A stretch of 64,000 bases of DNA from Planctomycetota bacterium (GTDB lineage: Bacteria > Planctomycetota > Phycisphaerae > WQYP01). How positions within the stretch are numbered: the stretch's first letter is position 1; each line of letters begins with the position of its first letter. The notes below the pieces were generated by a model. The model was given only the letters and a program-made list of their open reading frames with translations, made no database searches and was not told the DNA's origin. Location: the NCBI GenBank assembly GCA_021818445.1, contig JAKAEB010000014.1, forward strand, positions 1-64,000. The letters are read 5' to 3'. Positions 17,702 through 27,009 of the stretch are shown piece after piece. A program made the translations under genes and the position numbers.

Positions 17702-19780
17702 GTGCCAAAAAATAGATCGGATCATCAAACGAACGATAAAGGCTCAGAGAGCAAATTAATTACCGTTTCCGATCCATGGCTTGAACCGCACAAAGATGCC
17801 ATTCTTGCCCGATACGAGTACTATAACAAATTGATCAATCAATATGCATCGACGGGTGGTGTTCTGGGGCAAATCAGTCAGGGCCACCATTATTTTGGAT
17901 TTAATAGAGGCCAGCGCGACGGCGTGCCGGGTTTGTGGTATCGGGAGTGGGCTCCGGCCGCCAAAGCACTGTTTCTCACCGGAGATTTTTGCGCCTGGGA
18001 TAGGGGCCGCCATCCATTGAGCCGTGATGAATTTGGAGTTTGGCAGATATTCCTGCCCGACAACCAATTTGCATCGTGCCTCACCCACGGCAGTCATCTC
18101 AAGGTACATGTTGTTACATCGTCCGGAGGCAGCGACCGCATCCCCGCATACATTCGCCGCACGGTACAGGACCCCAACACCCATGGTTTTCTAGGGCAGT
18201 ACTGGAACCCGCCCAAGCCTTATGAATTTAAACATTCCGCACCGATGAGAACCCGTCGCTGTGGAATAAGAATCTACGAATCACATGTCGGTATGGCGAC
18301 GGAGGAGCCGAAAGTCGGGTCATTTGTCGATTTTAAAAATGCCGTTTTGCCGCAAATTGCGGCGCTGGGATACAACGCCGTTCAGCTTATGGCGGTCATG
18401 GAACATCCCTATTACGCCTCATTTGGGTATCACGTCAGCAGTTTATTCGCGGTGAGTTCCAGATTTGGAACCCCGGAAGACCTTAAAGAGTTGATAGATA
18501 CCGCGCACGGTCTGGGATTATCCGTCCTGCTGGATGTGGTGCATAGCCATGCCATTAAAAATATCAATGAGGGATTGAACCTTTTTGATGGGACGGATTA
18601 TCAATATTTCCACAGCGGTCCGCGCGGTCAGCATGTGGCGTGGGATTCACTCTGTTTTAACTACGCCATCTATGAAGTGCAGCGGCTTTTGCTCAGTAAT
18701 CTGCGTTACTGGATGGAGGAATTCAGATTTGACGGGTTCCGCTTTGACGGTGTGACCAGCATGTTGTACCTCGATCATGGCCTGGGCGCGAAATTCACCA
18801 GCTATGACTCATATTTCGGCCCGAATATTGACGGCGATGCCTTGGCGTATCTTCAGATAGCCAACACGCTTACCCACGCTATTAATCAGCACGCGGTAAC
18901 CATCGCCGAAGACGTATCGGGGATGCCCGGTATGGCCCGCCCCGTCGATGAGGGTGGATTGGGATTTGATTACCGATTGGCGATGGGTGTGCCGGATTAT
19001 TGGATCAAACTACTGAAGGAAAAGCGGGATGAGGACTGGAACCTCGGCGATCTGTATCACACACTGATGAATCGCCGACATAACGAACTGCATGTGGGTT
19101 ATGCTGAAAGCCACGATCAGGCACTCGTCGGTGATAAAACCCTTGCTTTTTGGCTGATGGACAAGGATATGTACAGCCAAATGAGTAAATTTGCACACAG
19201 TCCGGTCGTTGATCGCGGTCTGGCGCTGCACAAGATGATTCGCCTGCTTACCTTTACGCTCGCCGGTGAAGGCTATCTCAACTTTATGGGTAATGAATTC
19301 GGTCACCCCGAATGGGTTGATTTTCCCCGCCCCGGCAACAATTATTCATATCATTATGCTCGTCGTCTCTGGTCGCTGGCGCAGATGGATCACCTTCATT
19401 ATCAAGGATTATGGCGCTTCGATCAGGCAATGAACCAGATGGACCAGGATTACCAATTGCTTTGCGATCCTTTCATAGAGCAACTGATGGTTCATGAAGA
19501 TACGCGGCAACTGGCATATCGTCGTGGGCCGCTCGTTTGTATTTTTAATTTTCATCCCGGTGAATCGTACGTCGATCTGCGTATTCCCGTACCGGACCAC
19601 ACAGATTACAAGGTGATACTTTCAACCGATGAACAGAGATTTGACGGGCACGGACGCACTGAAAGCGGCACCTTGTACCCTATCCAAGCCTTTGCGATGT
19701 ATGGTCGAGAGCAGTCTATACAGATTTATCTGCCGTCGCGCAGCGCTCAGGTGATTTGTCCAGTGGGCTTGGCGAAATGA
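17702..19780 (+). CDS. glgB: 1,4-alpha-glucan branching enzyme (GH13, eukaryote-like)
   Basis: Creates alpha-1,6 branches in glycogen. The 692-residue protein has an N-terminal CBM48 region (YREWAPAAKALFLTGDFCAW) and a GH13 barrel with nucleophile Asp349 (DGFRFDGVTSM), acid/base Glu403 (IAEDVSG) and His471-Asp472. MGNEFGHPEWVDFPR and the FGYHVSSLFAVSSRFGTPEDLK segment resemble plant and animal branching enzymes (GH13 subfamily 8) more than E. coli GlgB. AGGAGA at 17690-17695 touches an ATG at 17696 but stands six bases from the GTG at 17702, so I take the GTG. A 7-bp hairpin (19769-19788) spans the stop codon. Confidence 0.93.
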   Translation: MPKNRSDHQTNDKGSESKLITVSDPWLEPHKDAILARYEYYNKLINQYASTGGVLGQISQGHHYFGFNRGQRDGVPGLWYREWAPAAKALFLTGDFCAWDRGRHPLSRDEFGVWQIFLPDNQFASCLTHGSHLKVHVVTSSGGSDRIPAYIRRTVQDPNTHGFLGQYWNPPKPYEFKHSAPMRTRRCGIRIYESHVGMATEEPKVGSFVDFKNAVLPQIAALGYNAVQLMAVMEHPYYASFGYHVSSLFAVSSRFGTPEDLKELIDTAHGLGLSVLLDVVHSHAIKNINEGLNLFDGTDYQYFHSGPRGQHVAWDSLCFNYAIYEVQRLLLSNLRYWMEEFRFDGFRFDGVTSMLYLDHGLGAKFTSYDSYFGPNIDGDALAYLQIANTLTHAINQHAVTIAEDVSGMPGMARPVDEGGLGFDYRLAMGVPDYWIKLLKEKRDEDWNLGDLYHTLMNRRHNELHVGYAESHDQALVGDKTLAFWLMDKDMYSQMSKFAHSPVVDRGLALHKMIRLLTFTLAGEGYLNFMGNEFGHPEWVDFPRPGNNYSYHYARRLWSLAQMDHLHYQGLWRFDQAMNQMDQDYQLLCDPFIEQLMVHEDTRQLAYRRGPLVCIFNFHPGESYVDLRIPVPDHTDYKVILSTDEQRFDGHGRTESGTLYPIQAFAMYGREQSIQIYLPSRSAQVICPVGLAK

Positions 19781-19788
19781 ATCGCCAA
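19769..19788 (+). terminator. Hairpin spanning the glgB stop codon
   Basis: TTGGCGA at 19769-19775 and TCGCCAA at 19782-19788 form a 7-bp stem with loop AATGAA, which contains part of the TGA stop. No T-tract follows. It may protect the 3' end or cause weak termination before the MCE gene. Confidence 0.35.
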
Positions 19789-19893
19789 CGCGCGGTTAGC
19801 GGTTTGGCACACCAAAGCCTGAAAATGCGCGTAACTGGGATACAATACCGTACCGGTAATGGATGAACGGCATGAAGAAGCAGGATTCTATTA

Positions 19894-20964
19894 ATGGCGC
19901 ATGAAAAGCTGAGAAATACGGCCGTCGGGCTGACGATACTGGTCGCAGTGGTGTTGCTGACCTGGGGAGCATTCCTGTTGGGGCGGCTTCCATACCTCGG
20001 CCCCAACGCACCATACCGGGTTACGCTGCGATGTGGTTCCGCGATGGGCCTTACTACGGGAGATCTCGTTTCTCTTAACGGCGTTGTTGTCGGCAGCGTT
20101 ACGGGTGTTTCGCTCACCGGCAATATGCAACAGGCCAGAATTCGGCTTGCGGTTTACCGCTCAATCAATGGCCGCCCCTTAAGGTTACCGCTGAGTACCA
20201 AGGCGCTTATCGGCAGTAAAACGATCGGCACACCGTTCGTTTCTTTATATGTGCCGCCCGGCAAAATCAGTGGTTATCTGCCGACGGATGGTTCCGCCCA
20301 TCTTGAGGCGAAGGTTGCATCATCGAGTTTAATTCCGCACTCGGTCATAAAGAATATCACATCACTCAAGACGGACTTCACCACACTTAGCGGCAAACTG
20401 GATCGAGTGGCAGATGATTTGCATTCCCTGCTAAAACCCGTCGCGCTTACTTCAGCACAGGCATCGGGTGAATCGTCTGAACCGGGTGATCTGAACAATG
20501 TCAGCGCGCTGATTCAGCGGCTTAATGTGACGATTAATTCCGTCAATCGGCTGGTCGCCAGTCAAAGCCTGCATCGTCAGGTGCGTACTATTCTCGCCAA
20601 CGTGTCGCATGCGTCTATTCAACTTGCAACGATTCTCAAACAGGTGCATCGCCTCGTCGGTCGCGCGGGGGTATTTATTGCCAAGGCCAATCACACCGCC
20701 TCGGATGTTGATGCCACCGTGGCAACTGCCCACCAACAAATTATCGCATTGAGTTTGAGACTTACACATGTGTTACAAAATGCCAATCTCATCCTCGCCT
20801 CCATCGCCAAAGGACACGGCACGGCCGGCCGATTTGTTAAGGATCCGAGGCTGTACAAGTCACTGCTGGTGATCACCCAACGCCTGAAGGGCACCATCAG
20901 CGGACTTGATGCCCTGGTGAAGCAGATCAAAGCCGAAGGATTTGACGTACATGTGGGCTTTTAG
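19894..20964 (+). CDS. MlaD/MCE-domain lipid transport protein
   Basis: A 356-residue inner-membrane-anchored periplasmic protein. A single N-terminal helix (about 10-30) is followed by the MCE domain (about 38-115; YRVTLRCGSAMGLTTGDLVSLNGVVVGSVTGV is the usual opening). The long helical C-terminal part forms the tube or dimer region. MCE proteins bind lipids for an ABC-driven phospholipid transporter. The permease and ATPase partners are not adjacent; lptB at 10.6 kb belongs to another system. AGGA lies upstream of the ATG. Confidence 0.85.
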   Translation: MAHEKLRNTAVGLTILVAVVLLTWGAFLLGRLPYLGPNAPYRVTLRCGSAMGLTTGDLVSLNGVVVGSVTGVSLTGNMQQARIRLAVYRSINGRPLRLPLSTKALIGSKTIGTPFVSLYVPPGKISGYLPTDGSAHLEAKVASSSLIPHSVIKNITSLKTDFTTLSGKLDRVADDLHSLLKPVALTSAQASGESSEPGDLNNVSALIQRLNVTINSVNRLVASQSLHRQVRTILANVSHASIQLATILKQVHRLVGRAGVFIAKANHTASDVDATVATAHQQIIALSLRLTHVLQNANLILASIAKGHGTAGRFVKDPRLYKSLLVITQRLKGTISGLDALVKQIKAEGFDVHVGF

Positions 20965-21052
20965 TGCGTTAGTCGCACAACGCATGCAGTGAGGCTGTGC
21001 AAAGAGAATTCTTTCAATCGAGAAATTGACCAAAAAACAATCAAGAACCCTT

Positions 21053-21880
21053 ATGATTCAGAGTATGACCAACGGCAATGACGCCATCACGCCTGCAAGT
21101 CGGCGAGAAGACCAGGCAATTATTGACCAGCGTGCCGAAGCATGGAAATCGCGGCCCTTACTGCGCGACGTCTATCACGAATATTTCGACCGCATGCGCC
21201 GGCACTTCGCACCCGGCCCATCGGTAACCAAGCCCTACGGCGTCATCCTGGAAGTGGGAGGTGGGTCAGGACATTTTCGCAGCTTTTACCCCGACATGAT
21301 TGTTACCGATATCCTCCCGACGCCTCATATCAATCTGGCCGCCGATGCCATGCATCTGCCCTTTCGCGATCAATCCGTCAATAATATTGTCATGCAGGAT
21401 GTGCTGCACCATATTCCTTTGCCGCTGAGATTTTTTTCCGAAGCGCAGCGAGTGCTGCAATCCGGCGGACGGGTAATCATGACCGAGCCATTTATTTCAC
21501 CAGTTTCCGGACTGTGCTATCGACTTTCTCATCCGGAACCAGTGGATATGGATGCGCCCCTTTTCAAATCGCAATCCAACCCGATTGGCGAAGACCCCGT
21601 TGCCGTCATCGGTTCAGGTGCATTTGCCAGCAATCAGGCGATTCCCACACTATTATTCTTTCGTTATCAGAGGCTTTTTGAACGTCGTTTTCCCCAATTA
21701 ACAGTTGTGCATCGTGAGGTACATTCGACCATGGTTTATCCTCTCTCCGGCGGATTTTCCAAACCCGTGCTGCTACCGCGTTTTGCGGCCCCGGCCGCCA
21801 AGATGCTTGAACGCATGCTTTCGCCCTTGGCACGCTGGATGGCATTTAGAACGCTGATTGTCGTGGAAAAAGCCCCCTAG
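21053..21880 (+). CDS. Class I SAM-dependent methyltransferase
   Basis: A 275-residue cytoplasmic methyltransferase of the Methyltransf_11 type. ILEVGGGSGHF is the SAM-binding glycine loop, followed by AADAMHLPFRDQSVNNIVMQDVLHHI (motifs II and III) and EAQRVLQSGGRVIMTEP (post-motif). The ATG at 21053 is preferred over a TTG 27 bases earlier; ribosome sites are weak. The substrate is unknown. The sugar aminotransferase gene follows by 42 bases, so a shared role in surface-glycan modification is possible. Confidence 0.82.
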   Translation: MIQSMTNGNDAITPASRREDQAIIDQRAEAWKSRPLLRDVYHEYFDRMRRHFAPGPSVTKPYGVILEVGGGSGHFRSFYPDMIVTDILPTPHINLAADAMHLPFRDQSVNNIVMQDVLHHIPLPLRFFSEAQRVLQSGGRVIMTEPFISPVSGLCYRLSHPEPVDMDAPLFKSQSNPIGEDPVAVIGSGAFASNQAIPTLLFFRYQRLFERRFPQLTVVHREVHSTMVYPLSGGFSKPVLLPRFAAPAAKMLERMLSPLARWMAFRTLIVVEKAP

Positions 21881-21922
21881 TTTCCTGGCTTCAGCGGGTG
21901 CGTTTATTTGGAGATTATCACC

Positions 21923-23107
21923 ATGCCCCAATCCGTGCATCCATCATCACCAACGGCATCACCAGAAGTGGACGGAGATGCCGGCGGCCAGGTGCCTGTG
22001 CCCATGTTCAATCTTACACGCCAGTACGACTCTATCGGCAAGGAACTGGAAGCCGCCGCGCGAACGGTACTTTCCCGTACTGAGTACATCGGCGGTACGG
22101 CCGTGAACGATTTTGAGCAACAATTGGGGGCGTTTTGCCAATGCCAAGCCGTCGCTGTATCGAGCGGCACCGACGCCATTCTTGCCATTCTCATGGCCTT
22201 GAAAATAGGCCCAGGTGATACGGTCATCACCACCCCTTTCACCTTTTTTGCTACGGGGGGCTGCATCGCCCGTACCGGTGCTAAACCCCTGTTCGTTGAT
22301 ATTAACCCCGACACCTTCTTAATTGATCAATCGGCCATGGAGCAGAGCGTAAATTCAAGTGTACGCGGCATAATCCCGGTGCATCTTTTTGGGCAGATGA
22401 CACCGATGAAGTCCTTGGTAAAGTGGGCGTGTGATCGTGGTATAAGCGTAGTGGAGGATGCAGCCCAATCCATTGGTGCACATGATCCGGACGGTGTGGT
22501 ACCGGGCGAACTTTCCGTCGCGGCAGCGCTCTCGTTTTACCCCACCAAAAACTTGGGAGCAGCGGGAGATGCCGGTGGCGTGCTGACGCGTATGGAAGCG
22601 TTTGCCAATCGCATTCGGCAGACGCGGCAGCACGGCGAGGTATCGCGTTATATGCATGAATTCGTCGGGGGCAATTTCAGGCTGGACGCTCTGCAATGCG
22701 CTATTCTTTCCGCTAAATTGCCGTATTTACCGAAATGGAACCAGCGACGCATCGAAATTGCCGATTTTTATGACCATGCTCTTGCTGATACAGATGTCAA
22801 GCCCCCCCACCGTATTGCCCACGCTCGACATGTGTTCCATCAATATGTGATTCGTACTCCCAAGCGCGACGAACTTAAAGATCATCTGACGCGACTCGGT
22901 ATCGGCTCAATGGTGTACTACCCGAAGCCCCTCCATCTCCAGCAATGCTTTGCGGATTTGGGTTACCAAGCGGGCGCGTTACCGAACGCGGAGGCGGCGT
23001 GTCGCGAGGTATTGGCACTTCCTATTTTTCCTGAACTCACCGAGGCCGAAATTGTTCGAGTAGCCAACGCTGTGCGACATTTTTTCGGCAAAAATGCATT
23101 ACCGTGA
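21923..23107 (+). CDS. DegT/DnrJ/EryC1/StrS sugar aminotransferase
   Basis: A 394-residue PLP-dependent aminotransferase that forms amino sugars on nucleotide-linked keto sugars for surface polysaccharide or glycoprotein. VSSGTDAILAILMALKIGPGD, TPFTFFATGG and VVEDAAQSIGA are conserved, and the PLP lysine is in SFYPTKNLGAAGDAG. GGAGA eight bases before the ATG at 21923 fixes the start over an in-frame TTG at 21908. It follows the methyltransferase on the same strand. A T8 tract at 23149-23156 lies after it, but the preceding stem is poor. Confidence 0.9.
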   Translation: MPQSVHPSSPTASPEVDGDAGGQVPVPMFNLTRQYDSIGKELEAAARTVLSRTEYIGGTAVNDFEQQLGAFCQCQAVAVSSGTDAILAILMALKIGPGDTVITTPFTFFATGGCIARTGAKPLFVDINPDTFLIDQSAMEQSVNSSVRGIIPVHLFGQMTPMKSLVKWACDRGISVVEDAAQSIGAHDPDGVVPGELSVAAALSFYPTKNLGAAGDAGGVLTRMEAFANRIRQTRQHGEVSRYMHEFVGGNFRLDALQCAILSAKLPYLPKWNQRRIEIADFYDHALADTDVKPPHRIAHARHVFHQYVIRTPKRDELKDHLTRLGIGSMVYYPKPLHLQQCFADLGYQAGALPNAEAACREVLALPIFPELTEAEIVRVANAVRHFFGKNALP

Positions 23108-23166
23108 GGTCTCCCTGATGGGTGCGGCGCACATGCTGGTGTTGTATTTTTTTTGGGTGAAATAAA

Positions 23167-24381
23167 TTGGGTAAATTTTTTCACGAATTGACCCCCAGGC
23201 AGCGATTCATCAATGGATGGCAGCGCATTTCTGCACGCCTGCGCGGCGATATCTGGTTCCCCCATTTACCCATGGCATTACTCATAGCCTCCCTGGGACT
23301 GGCAAATCTGGTGGCCGGTTTGAAAATACTTTCACCGCACCTACCTGCGGTTATTAAGATGATCACAAACCACCAGACATTCAAATGGCCGCCGGGATTG
23401 CTTACAGCCTTGGCAGGCATGCTGGTGCTGATCATGTCGGTGGGTCTTGGCCTGCGGTCGCGATTGGCATGGGCTATCAGTCTATTACTGATTGCCGGCA
23501 CGTTGGCCTTGTCACTTCATCAGCATTGGCTGCACTGGAGCAGCATGGTCTATTTCAATGCCATCATTCTGTTTTGCCTTATTATTTTCTTCCGGTCGTT
23601 CTCAAAATCATCCTTGGCGGCCGGTACATTACTTTCCGGTGTAAGTCTGGTGCTGCTTTTTGGCTATGCCATCATCGGCACCTATGTGCTGGGCAGCGAC
23701 TTTTCTCCTCCGATTACAACGTGGACCAACGCGCTCTATTTTGTTGTCGTCACGCTTTCTACCGTTGGGTACGGTGATATTACGCCCAAAACAGATGACG
23801 CAAAGCTTTTTGTTGTTTCGCTGATCATTTTAGGTATTACCGTATTTGCCACATCTGTTTCTACCGTTATTGTTCCGCTCGTTGGCAATCGAATGGAAAA
23901 ATTGCTCGCAGGAGAAAAAAAACGCATGCGCAAAGATCACTACATTATCGTGGGGGAAAACCCTCTTGCCCAGAATACCTATCGACAATTGCGTGACCGT
24001 AAATTTGATGTATCGGTAATCCTGCCCAATCCACCAACCAGCAAATGGGTTGAGGATGCTGATTTAATTATTGGCGATCCGACGGATACTGAGGTACTTC
24101 GCAAAGCCGGTGCCGAATTTTCCCGTGCCATACTCGCCCTGCGCAATGACGACAGCGAAAACGCCTTTATCGTCATGGCTGCCAAAGATATTGGGGGACA
24201 GGTTAAAACGGTTGCCGCCGTCAAAAATGCCAATAATCTTCAACGTGTTAAGCGGGTGTCTCCTGATTTAATTGTAGCACCGGACATTTTGGGTGGTGAG
24301 TTGCTTGCCATGGCATTAAGCGGCGAAACGGTTGACGCCAACAGCATTCTCAAGAGCCTGTTTATAACCAAGACTCCGTAG
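23167..24381 (+). CDS. kch: Kch-type potassium channel with RCK/TrkA-N domain
   Basis: A 404-residue ion channel. Several N-terminal membrane helices lead to the pore loop with the selectivity filter TVGYGD at 199-204, followed by the last helix. The cytoplasmic TrkA-N domain (about 258-375, HYIIVGENPLAQNTYRQL) gates the pore with a nucleotide or ion ligand. The only upstream start before a stop codon is the TTG at 23167; translation is probably weak, or begins at the ATG at 23215. It converges with araD. Confidence 0.88.
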   Translation: MGKFFHELTPRQRFINGWQRISARLRGDIWFPHLPMALLIASLGLANLVAGLKILSPHLPAVIKMITNHQTFKWPPGLLTALAGMLVLIMSVGLGLRSRLAWAISLLLIAGTLALSLHQHWLHWSSMVYFNAIILFCLIIFFRSFSKSSLAAGTLLSGVSLVLLFGYAIIGTYVLGSDFSPPITTWTNALYFVVVTLSTVGYGDITPKTDDAKLFVVSLIILGITVFATSVSTVIVPLVGNRMEKLLAGEKKRMRKDHYIIVGENPLAQNTYRQLRDRKFDVSVILPNPPTSKWVEDADLIIGDPTDTEVLRKAGAEFSRAILALRNDDSENAFIVMAAKDIGGQVKTVAAVKNANNLQRVKRVSPDLIVAPDILGGELLAMALSGETVDANSILKSLFITKTP

Positions 24382-24476
24382 AATTAATGGAACATTAAAG
24401 GCCGATCGATGGGATATTCATCCCTGCCGCCCGCTCAACGGACTTCGTCGTGTGCGGCTGGCCTGATGCCGACGAT

Positions 24477-25181
24477 CTACTTTCCCTGTCCATAGGTGGC
24501 GGACGGACCGTGCTTACGGTAAAAGTGCCGGTCGAGCAAAGCGTCCGAAACGGCAGGAATATCTGGCTTGACCACAATATTTTGCCAGCACATTTTGGCC
24601 GCAAATTCCAGAACAATGGCATTTTCAAGTGCCTTGGCCGGTGTAGGCCCCCAAGTGAAGGGCGCATGGCTGCGAACCAGCACGCCCGGCAGTTCAGCGG
24701 GATTAATTTTTGCCGATTCAAAACATTCCACAATTACGCGGCCCGTATTTAATTCATAGTCTGCGGCGATTTCTTCGTCGGACATGGGGCGAGTACAGGG
24801 GATCGTTCCATGGAAATTATCCGCATGGGTCGTCCCGAGGCACGGTATCCCGCGACCCCACTGTGCGAACGTCGTGGCAAAATCCGAATGGGTATGCACA
24901 ATGCCGCCAGCTTCCGCAAAATGTCGATACAGATGAAGATGCGTGGCGGTATCCGAGGAGGGGCGGCCAGTGCCCTCGATTTGCCGTCCCGATTCCAGTG
25001 AAATCACCACTACGTCAGCCGGCGTAAGCTTATCGTAGGCGACGCCACTGGGCTTGATGGCCATTACACCAGCATTGCGGTCGACACCGCTGGCGTTACC
25101 CCAGGTAAGCACCACAAGACCGGCTCGAACCAGATCGCGATTTATCCGGCATACATCTTCCTTAAGCGCATCGTAGGCCAT
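24477..25181 (-). CDS. araD: L-ribulose-5-phosphate 4-epimerase
   Basis: Epimerises L-ribulose 5-phosphate to D-xylulose 5-phosphate, the last step of arabinose entry into the pentose phosphate pathway. The 234-residue class II aldolase-fold protein has LTWGNASGVDR and KPSGVAYDKL at the N-terminus, the zinc histidines in VHTHSDFATTFAQWGRGIP, and GTTHADNFHG. The start codon overlaps the araB stop by one base (TAATG), so it is coupled to the kinase. Third gene of the pentose operon. Confidence 0.93.
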   Translation of the reverse strand: MAYDALKEDVCRINRDLVRAGLVVLTWGNASGVDRNAGVMAIKPSGVAYDKLTPADVVVISLESGRQIEGTGRPSSDTATHLHLYRHFAEAGGIVHTHSDFATTFAQWGRGIPCLGTTHADNFHGTIPCTRPMSDEEIAADYELNTGRVIVECFESAKINPAELPGVLVRSHAPFTWGPTPAKALENAIVLEFAAKMCWQNIVVKPDIPAVSDALLDRHFYRKHGPSATYGQGK

Positions 25182-26872
25182 TATTTACGCACCTCATCGC
25201 GGATGGCAAGTAATTCTTTCATGATGCCTGAAACGTCGGCCGTTTGACCTGCAATGCCAAATGCATCATGCAATCGCCGGTAGATTCCATACAGGCGATT
25301 GTATAAGGCCGCACTCCGTGGTGCGGGTTTGAATACCTTTTTCTGCACAGCCGTCATCGCCTTGGTTGCCGATGCAAAATCAGTATATCCACCGCGGGAG
25401 GGTCCAGCCGCTACCGCCGCACCGATGGCAGCTCCCAGCGCGCAGGTCTGTGTGCTGCGTGATATGGCAATGGGACGATTCATGATATCGGCGTAAATTT
25501 GCATCACGAGAGGATTCTTCGCCGCAATGCCGCCACAATTCACAACTCGCTCTACCTTGACGCCATATTCCTCAAAGCGTTCCATAATCACCCGGGCACC
25601 AAACGCCGTTGACTCGATAAGACTGCGGTATATTTCGGCAGGTGTTGATGCCAATGTCAGGCCCAGGGTCAGACCCGTCAGTCGCTGGTCAACCAGAATC
25701 GTCCGATTGCCGTTATGCCAATCTAATGTCAGAAGCCCGCTGGAACCGGGGCTTAATTTTTCGGCCTCGGCAGTTAATGATTCGTACGATCCCTTTTTTG
25801 CTCCGCCAGGCTGAATTTTATTAACGAACCAATTGAACATGTCGCCCACGGCAGACTGTCCCGCCTCCAGGCCGTAGTAATCCGGTAGTACAGATTCAGG
25901 CACGATGCCGCAGAGACCGGGTATATCAGACAAGTCCTGATTCATCGGTGCTACCATGATGTCACAGGTGGATGTACCAATAATTTTAACAAGCACATTG
26001 GACGATACCCCCGCCCCAATGGCACCATAGTGGCAATCAAACGCGCCGATACCAATCGTGATGCCTGCCGGCAAACCTAATTTCGCGGCCCAGGCCTCGC
26101 AAAGTCCTCCAGCAGACTGGGCGTTGCTATAGGTCACCGGCGGCAGACTTTGCCACACACGCACCAGCCTCGGATCGATGGCACTGAAAAAATCACGGTC
26201 GCCGTATCCGCCCCATTCCGGATTGAAAAAAGCCTTATGTCCGGCAGCGCAGACGCCGCGCCGTAAACCGGTGGGATGCAGATTACCGGCCAAGCAGGCG
26301 GGTATCCAGTCGGCTATCTCAACCCATGTATGGGCGGTTTCAAAGACCCGGGGCGAATGGCGGGCACATTTTAATATTTTGGCCCAGAACCATTCCGAGG
26401 AATATCTCCCACCTATCTTGGCCATGAACTGTGGCCGAATCCTTAAGCCGACATCAGTGATTTCGGCGGCTTCGGCATGACTTGTATGGTCTTTCCATAA
26501 CCACGCCAGCGCTGCCGGATCACTACTGAATTTTTTATTAAACGCCAGCGGCTGCCCCTGCGCGTCGACCGGCAGTGGTGTCGAACCGGTGGTGTCCACA
26601 CCAATGCCGATGACGTCAACGGGCGAAAACCCCCGCTGCTTTCTGGCCCCCTCACGCAGCACGGCCCGGACGGTTTTCTCAATCCCCACCAGATAATCCG
26701 ACGGATGCTGCCGCGCCAGATTCGGTTGGCGTGCATCGAGCACCACACCATGATCGCCGTGGGCGTAGTTCCACACGCTCATCGCCAATTCTCGTCCGGT
26801 TTTCACCTCAACGAGTAAGGCCCGAACGGAATTGGTTCCAAAATCCAACCCAATAACATATTTCCCAGCCAT
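25181..26872 (-). CDS. araB: Ribulokinase
   Basis: Phosphorylates L-ribulose with ATP. The 563-residue FGGY-family kinase begins with GLDFGTNSVRALLV (phosphate 1 loop) and VDTTGSTPLPVD. GIGAFDCHYGAIGAG carries the catalytic Asp, and NCGGIAAKNPLVMQIYADIMNRPI is the C-terminal adenosine motif of ribulokinases. The length matches the AraB type (about 560) rather than XylB (about 490). The isomerase gene lies 137 bases upstream in the same direction. Confidence 0.93.
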   Translation of the reverse strand: MAGKYVIGLDFGTNSVRALLVEVKTGRELAMSVWNYAHGDHGVVLDARQPNLARQHPSDYLVGIEKTVRAVLREGARKQRGFSPVDVIGIGVDTTGSTPLPVDAQGQPLAFNKKFSSDPAALAWLWKDHTSHAEAAEITDVGLRIRPQFMAKIGGRYSSEWFWAKILKCARHSPRVFETAHTWVEIADWIPACLAGNLHPTGLRRGVCAAGHKAFFNPEWGGYGDRDFFSAIDPRLVRVWQSLPPVTYSNAQSAGGLCEAWAAKLGLPAGITIGIGAFDCHYGAIGAGVSSNVLVKIIGTSTCDIMVAPMNQDLSDIPGLCGIVPESVLPDYYGLEAGQSAVGDMFNWFVNKIQPGGAKKGSYESLTAEAEKLSPGSSGLLTLDWHNGNRTILVDQRLTGLTLGLTLASTPAEIYRSLIESTAFGARVIMERFEEYGVKVERVVNCGGIAAKNPLVMQIYADIMNRPIAISRSTQTCALGAAIGAAVAAGPSRGGYTDFASATKAMTAVQKKVFKPAPRSAALYNRLYGIYRRLHDAFGIAGQTADVSGIMKELLAIRDEVRK

Positions 26873-27009
26873 TTATGCTCCAAACCGGTACCTTCTGAGT
26901 ACCGCCGGTCCATGAAAACTTATATTCGGCCGTTCATGCACATAGGTGCCCCGACTGTCGCCACGGATATTTGCCAGCGTGATTGACGGCTTTGACCGCA
27001 GAAACACAT

